This document shows positions 63,520 through 64,000 of a DNA stretch of 64,000 bases, piece by piece. The DNA is from Paraburkholderia sp. BL23I1N1. Lineage in GTDB: Bacteria; Pseudomonadota; Gammaproteobacteria; Burkholderiales; Burkholderiaceae. Both the position numbers and the translations under genes were made by a program. The DNA lies in the NCBI RefSeq assembly GCF_003610295.1, contig NZ_RAPV01000001.1, positions 5,332,001 to 5,396,000 of the forward strand, written 5' to 3'. How positions within the stretch are numbered: the first letter of the stretch is position 1; each line of letters starts with the position of its first letter. The notes beneath the pieces are model-generated. The model had not been told where the DNA came from, searched no databases, and was given only the letters and a program-made list of their open reading frames with translations.

Positions 63520-64000
63520 ATGCGTTCCTGGCGCGTATCCACACCGCCCCGCAGCGGGCACATCGACACTTCGCGCGTGACCGACCTCGTCATGTCGATT
63601 TCCCATGCCGACCCGGACGCGCTCGCTGCAAGCATTCTGAAAACCGTCGGCGACACGCTGCCTGTTTCGCAGTGCACGATTTTCGCCTACGAATTCGACG
63701 CGAGGCCGCGCACGGTCTCCGCTGCCGACCATCGCGGCGGCCGCTTCCTCCGCGATGTCGCCGACCGCTACGCCACGCACTTTTATGCGCTCGACGGCAA
63801 CCGCGCCATCGTCGGCCGTCCGCGAGCGAAACAGCCGCACGAGGCACTCGTGCTGCACCAGCAGCAAAGCGAAGAAATCGAAAACGAAGCCTATCGCGCC
63901 GCCTGCTACGCGCAGCCCAATGTGTCCGACCGGTTATCGTTGCTTCTGCAACCAATGGAAAGCGTCTGGCTGTCGATCAATCTGTATCGTGATCGCGCCT
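63520..64000 (+). CDS. Transcriptional regulator N-terminal part, possibly LuxR type (runs off the window)
   Basis: From ATG 63520 the frame stays open to the window end (160 codons). The product reads VTDLVMSISHADPDALAASI, LKTVGDTLPVSQCTIFAYEF and RTVSAADHRGGRFLRDVADR, an autoinducer- or GAF-like sensor domain seen in LuxR-type regulators of Burkholderiaceae. No DNA-binding part is visible, so the class is an inference. The upstream ribosome site is weak. Confidence 0.6.
   Translation, partial: MRSWRVSTPPRSGHIDTSRVTDLVMSISHADPDALAASILKTVGDTLPVSQCTIFAYEFDARPRTVSAADHRGGRFLRDVADRYATHFYALDGNRAIVGRPRAKQPHEALVLHQQQSEEIENEAYRAACYAQPNVSDRLSLLLQPMESVWLSINLYRDRA

Overview
The window looks like a piece of a Paraburkholderia/Burkholderia replicon, probably a secondary chromosome. 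The evidence is high G+C, a second rpoN, the divergent acdR-acdS pair, a fused modBC, a repeat at 55325-55500 that I recall from Paraburkholderia intergenic regions, and a large share of transport, regulator and stress genes. No tRNA, rRNA or CRISPR array was seen. Species cannot be fixed from sequence alone.

Layout. 1-1.6 kb: end of an AraC regulator, a FUSC membrane protein and a glycine-rich envelope protein. 1.7-7.8 kb: a decayed type VI secretion locus (tssE, broken clpV, 3' stump of hcp fused head-on to a 3' part of tssF, tssG, tssJ). 7.9-14.5 kb: BON protein, rpoN, aminotransferase, frameshifted SDR, S10 peptidase. 14.6-16 kb: an A+T-richer AbiEi/AbiEii-type toxin-antitoxin pair, toxin frameshifted. 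16-20 kb: LexA box followed by a FAN1-like VRR-NUC nuclease and a DinG-like Fe-S helicase. 20-26 kb: hydrolase, large MscS channel, NIPSNAP protein, MFS pump. 26-30.5 kb: VpsR-type sigma-54 activator facing a 1.25 kb regulatory gap with a near-perfect sigma-54 promoter and a CpaE-like ATPase. 30.6-32 kb: nicotinamide phosphoribosyltransferase. 32-39 kb: molybdenum island (modBC fusion, modA, molybdopterin-domain protein with an internal stop, nifQ, single-domain modE, a DUF2325 protein, an unrecognised protein) carrying four ModE-like operators of identical geometry. 39.15-39.4 kb: a 42-unit hexanucleotide array in front of an NTF2/SnoaL gene, then two prolyl-4-hydroxylase paralogues. 42-47.6 kb: GNAT, MFS, and a divergent PrpR-type activator/isocitrate-lyase-family pair with a 26-bp palindrome and a sigma-54 promoter. 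47.6-50.1 kb: OxyR-site-preceded ahpC-ahpF. 50.2-50.4 kb: a likely structured small RNA. 50.7-54.2 kb: alkB, DoxX, pirin, LysR. 54.2-55.3 kb: a frameshifted IS630-family element. 55.7-60.2 kb: acdS/acdR, periplasmic msrB-msrA, MipA/OmpV protein. 60.2-64 kb: hydrolase, MFS, LysR, and the start of another regulator.

How parts work together. The clearest coherent unit is the molybdenum island: uptake genes, a local ModE and four similar operators that also sit in front of DUF2325 and an unrecognised gene, which suggests that both belong to molybdenum homeostasis. A second theme is sigma-54: rpoN, two enhancer-binding activators and three promoter candidates are all in the window. A third is stress and repair: LexA-box nuclease/helicase, OxyR-box ahpCF, and Msr repair of the envelope.

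Seven positions show single-base deletions that break genes (clpV, tssF, SDR, abiEii, the 38.3-38.9 kb gene, and twice in the transposase). Several lie in homopolymer runs, so sequencing undercalls must be considered, but the T6SS locus also has large deletions that such errors cannot explain.
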